Assembly: GCF_002027545.1 (NCBI RefSeq)
Contig: NZ_MXAN01000091.1
Span: 1 to 6,745 of the forward strand
Direction of reading: 5' to 3'
DNA from: Moraxella lacunata
GTDB taxonomy: Bacteria; Pseudomonadota; Gammaproteobacteria; Pseudomonadales; Moraxellaceae
DNA length: 6,745 nucleotides
Shown: piece after piece, positions 5,927 to 6,745 of the stretch
Numbering within the stretch: the stretch's first letter is position 1
How the letters are laid out: each line of letters opens with the position of its first letter
The notes under the pieces: model-generated
The model's input: the letters and a program-made list of their open reading frames with translations, nothing else
Database searches by the model: none
What the model was told of the DNA's origin: nothing
Position numbers and translations under genes: made by a program

Positions 5927-5938
5927 TTGGTAAAAAAT

Positions 5939-5962
5939 GTTGGGGTTTTAAAAAATCCCAAC
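5939..5962. terminator. Hairpin after mesD, weak or reverse-strand terminator
   Basis: GTTGGGG (5939-5945) pairs with TCCCAAC (5956-5962), including one G-T pair, around an AT loop. No T-run follows on the plus strand, but AAAAAA precedes it, so on the minus strand it would have a U-tract. It may only weaken read-through from mesD into the flavin reductase gene, or stabilise the mesD mRNA 3' end. Confidence 0.45.
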
Positions 5963-5977
5963 CATTTATGCTAAGTA

Positions 5978-6058
5978 GGTTTTCCGTTCGCCCTGAGCTT
6001 GTCGAAGGGTGAAAGAAAACCTTTTCATGGTTCGACAAGCTCACCACGAACGGTTTTC
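5978..6058. repeat. BIME-like REP pair, copy 2 (standard form)
   Basis: Outer arms CCGTTCG (5984-5990) and CGAACGG (6047-6053) enclose two facing units with the core TGAGCTTGTCGAA. Each unit can form its own hairpin: CCCT/AGGG (5991-5994 with 6006-6009) and TGGT/ACCA (6028-6031 with 6043-6046). The element is nested inside a further inverted repeat, TATGCTA (5967-5973) and TAGCATA (6064-6070). It is a direct repeat of 4760-4841, so mesD is flanked by two same-orientation copies about 1.2 kb apart. Confidence 0.88.
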
Positions 6059-6106
6059 CTTAGTAGCATACTTTTTGAATTAGAAAAATAATTTTAAGAA
6101 AATAAC

Positions 6107-6601
6107 ATGGTATCAATCACAGATTTTAAAGACGCAATGGCAAAACTCACCACCGCCATTCATGTGGTAACGACAGACGGCGTGGCAGGGCGACATGGCT
6201 TTACGGCATCGGCAGTATGTAGCGTTACCGACACGCCCCCAACTTTGCTCGTGTGTATGAATACAAATATCGGTTTTTATGACAATTTTGTCAAAAATGG
6301 CGTGCTTATGGTCAACACCTTGACTGCCGAGCAGTCGCATTTGTCTAATACCTTTGCATCACGGCTAAATTCTGATGAACGTTTCACGCATGGCACTTGG
6401 GAGACACTAACCACAGGTTCGCCAATGCTAACTGATGCCTTGATTAGCTTTGATTGCAAGATTGGTGAGATTAAAGAAGTTGGCACGCATGGGGTGTTTA
6501 TCTGTGAGATTATCGCCATTCGTCAAGGCGACAGCGATAAGGCATTGACTTATTTTAACCGTAATTATCACAAAACCGATGACGGCACGGCATTGGTATA
6601 A
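6107..6601 (+). CDS. Flavin reductase family protein (RutF/HpaC-like), probable NAD(P)H:FMN reductase
   Basis: The 164-residue protein is a single FMN-binding split-barrel domain of the flavin reductase family, the same size as RutF-like reductases. Such proteins use NADH or NADPH to make free reduced FMN or FAD for a partner monooxygenase. Visible family features are the N-terminal helix FKDAMAKLTTAIHVVTT (7-23), the flavin phosphate-binding stretch GFTASAVCSVTDTPPTLLVC (31-50), FVKNGVLMVNTL (61-72), LSNTFA (79-84), GTHGVFICEI (126-135) and ALTYFNRNYH (146-155). No signal peptide is seen. The start ATG has only a weak Shine-Dalgarno (AAGA, 6096-6099), and the gene lies 180 bases after mesD with a REP pair between, so co-transcription is uncertain. 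Placement with mesX and mesD suggests, as inference, that it feeds reduced flavin to the oxygen-requiring step of the MesD/MesX system. The specific flavin and partner cannot be read from sequence, so I give no symbol. Confidence 0.88.
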   Translation: MVSITDFKDAMAKLTTAIHVVTTDGVAGRHGFTASAVCSVTDTPPTLLVCMNTNIGFYDNFVKNGVLMVNTLTAEQSHLSNTFASRLNSDERFTHGTWETLTTGSPMLTDALISFDCKIGEIKEVGTHGVFICEIIAIRQGDSDKALTYFNRNYHKTDDGTALV

Positions 6602-6621
6602 GATGATTGGGTAAAAAGCAT

Positions 6622-6648
6622 AAAGCACGACGTGAGTTGTGCTTTTTT
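6622..6648 (+). terminator. Intrinsic terminator after the flavin reductase gene
   Basis: AAAGCACGAC (6622-6631) pairs with GTTGTGCTTT (6636-6645), with one G-T pair and the 4-base loop GTGA, and runs into six T residues (6643-6648). It begins 20 bases after the stop codon and closes the methionine block. Confidence 0.85.
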
Positions 6649-6687
6649 GTTTTGGGGGTGATGTGGTTTTTTGGGAAAAGGAGTAGG

Positions 6688-6735
6688 CAATAAGTTGTTT
6701 TTACTTCAATATCAACTGAAAGTTACAACTTATTG
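6688..6735. repeat. Long-stem palindrome overlapping the right terminal repeat
   Basis: CAATAAGTTGT (6688-6698) pairs perfectly with ACAACTTATTG (6725-6735), an 11-bp stem around 26 bases. The loop contains a further TTCA...TGAA inverted pair (6705-6708, 6717-6720). The CAATAAGTTG arm is also the inner half of the left window end (11-20), so this 10-mer occurs three times in the window. No coding sequence overlaps. Confidence 0.75.
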
Positions 6736-6745
6736 ATTTTTCAAT
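6726..6745. repeat. Right arm of the 20-bp inverted repeat shared with the left window end
   Basis: The last 20 bases are the exact reverse complement of the first 20. Its first half also forms the right stem of the local palindrome. Perfect identity at both extreme ends of the window suggests that the same repeat sits just outside on both sides, or that the sequence was cut at repeat boundaries. Confidence 0.8.

Noticed and set aside
4760..6058. The two 80-base repeats as a CRISPR array or transposon ends around mesD
   Set aside because: There are only two copies more than 1 kb apart, each internally a REP-type inverted pair in direct orientation. There is no array spacing and there are no cas genes.
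1..6745. Whole window as a composite transposon bounded by the 20-bp inverted repeats
   Set aside because: It contains the housekeeping gene radA and a biosynthetic block. No transposase is adjacent to the ends and no flanking duplication can be seen. Repeats bordering both sides are a simpler explanation.

Overview
The window looks like a chromosomal segment of a gamma-proteobacterium of the Moraxellaceae, most likely Moraxella or a close relative. This is inferred from the moderate-to-low GC content, the style of the proteins, the REP-type intergenic repeats (core TGAGCTTGTCGAA) and the three-gene methionine block, an arrangement I associate with Acinetobacter relatives. It is not proven by any marker gene.

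Layout: (1) positions 1-164 hold a 20-bp repeat arm and the radA promoter region; (2) radA (165-1571) is a complete DNA repair/recombination ATPase gene; (3) a 1,009-bp IS982-family insertion sequence (1621-2629) carries its transposase on the minus strand, convergent with radA; (4) abutting the IS is the 5'-truncated remnant of a DUF3800 gene (2630-3240), followed by a hairpin; (5) a 464-bp gene-free stretch (3241-3704) is rich in regulatory-looking structure: helically phased GTGCAT-type boxes, a palindrome, a strikingly G-poor/C-rich tract, a perfect MetR-type box and phased T-tracts; (6) mesX (DUF1852, 3705-4682), mesD (core methionine synthase, 4892-5926) and a small FMN-dependent flavin reductase gene (6107-6601) lie in the same orientation; (7) a terminator and a palindromic segment close the window. 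The last 20 bases are the exact reverse complement of the first 20.

The functional centre is the mesX-mesD-flavin reductase block. MesD-type proteins are short MetE-like enzymes: they have the zinc/homocysteine catalytic barrel but no folate-binding N-terminal half. Published genetics on this family showed that it makes methionine without methyl-folate or cobalamin, and that it needs the DUF1852 partner and oxygen. The methyl donor is, to my knowledge, not established. The adjacent flavin reductase suggests, as inference, that reduced flavin is supplied to an oxygen-using step, perhaps carried out by MesX. The genes are not a tight operon: a strong terminator plus an extended -10 promoter separate mesX from mesD, and two near-identical BIME-like repeats bracket mesD.

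The IS/DUF3800 junction records a rearrangement: the IS has no target-site duplication and the missing 5' part of the DUF3800 gene is not on its other side. The transposase also appears to have Gln in place of the third catalytic acid.
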